Below, piece after piece: positions 14,030-14,122 of a stretch of 14,122 nucleotides of DNA. The notes under the pieces are model-generated. The model did no database searches. It was not told the origin of the DNA and saw nothing but the letters and a program-made list of their open reading frames with translations. The stretch comes from an uncultured Propionibacteriaceae bacterium (GTDB lineage: Bacteria > Actinomycetota > Actinomycetes > Propionibacteriales > Propionibacteriaceae), in assembly GCA_936941515.1 (NCBI GenBank), contig CAKZJI010000047.1, positions 1 to 14,122 on the forward strand, in the 5' to 3' direction. The position numbers and the translations under genes were made by a program. Every line of letters begins with the position of its first letter. The first letter of the stretch is position 1.

Positions 14030-14122
14030 CTACTCAGTCAGGCTCCGTATCGTCGCGTGCAGCAGCACCCACTCGTCGATCTCGCTGGCTTGGAACTTCC
14101 AGAGGCGTCCGACCTTGTGGGC
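14030..14122 (-). CDS. Excisionase-type helix-turn-helix protein, C-terminal part only
   Basis: The last 30 codons of a gene that enters from the right edge, with a TAG stop at 14032-14030. The sequence AHKVGRLWKFQASEIDEWV matches the recognition-helix and wing part of AlpA/excisionase-type (HTH_17) DNA-binding proteins (pattern: P-A-x-K-V-G-R-x-W-K/R-F-x-x-S-E-I/V-D-x-W). Such small proteins often lead restriction-modification and other defence operons, as well as acting in phage excision. It is 79 bases upstream of the helicase remnant start on the same strand and is probably the operon's leading gene and regulator. Confidence 0.7.
   Translation of the reverse strand, partial: AHKVGRLWKFQASEIDEWVLLHATIRSLTE

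Overview
The window is high-GC DNA with actinobacterial gene style: GC-rich third positions, GTG starts, short overlaps and leaderless-type promoters. A Propionibacteriales-like actinomycete is my best guess, inferred from protein style only. It falls into two halves.

Left half (1 to about 9.1 kb) is mostly intact chromosomal-type sequence. A minus-strand operon encodes a small three-helix membrane protein, a DesK/NarL-type sensor kinase and its response regulator. The regulator is cut off in mid receiver domain at about position 167, where it meets the 3'-truncated end of a convergent plus-strand gene. Divergent from this operon is a tight plus-strand operon: ABC ATPase, ABC-2-type permease, and a membrane-anchored erythromycin-esterase-family protein whose ATG overlaps the permease stop. 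Facing it are a minus-strand DHA2-type MFS exporter with a long soluble C-terminal tail and a ROK-family regulator. Next come a four-helix membrane protein and a 37-residue small ORF joined to it by an ATGA overlap. Together these genes look like an antibiotic or toxic-compound sensing and export neighbourhood.

Right half (about 9.5 to 14.1 kb) has lower GC in places and looks like an acquired, decaying defence island. It starts with an AlbA_2/Schlafen-type domain gene that has a leaderless-type promoter and one apparent frameshift. About 0.7 kb of broken coding pieces follows, with a 25-bp near-perfect palindrome. A minus-strand cluster then reads, in transcription order: end of an excisionase-like HTH protein, a collapsed helicase/methylase remnant, a protein with a HEPN-like R-x4-H motif, and a YhcG/DUF1016-type PD-(D/E)XK nuclease. 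The nuclease has lost its catalytic Glu, a central segment and its C-terminus. The HEPN-like gene is the only gene of this cluster that is both complete in the window and without visible damage.

The main observation is repeated erosion of convergent gene ends and internal deletions within a defence cluster, which preserved one small HEPN-like gene. An assembly artefact must be excluded at each joint.
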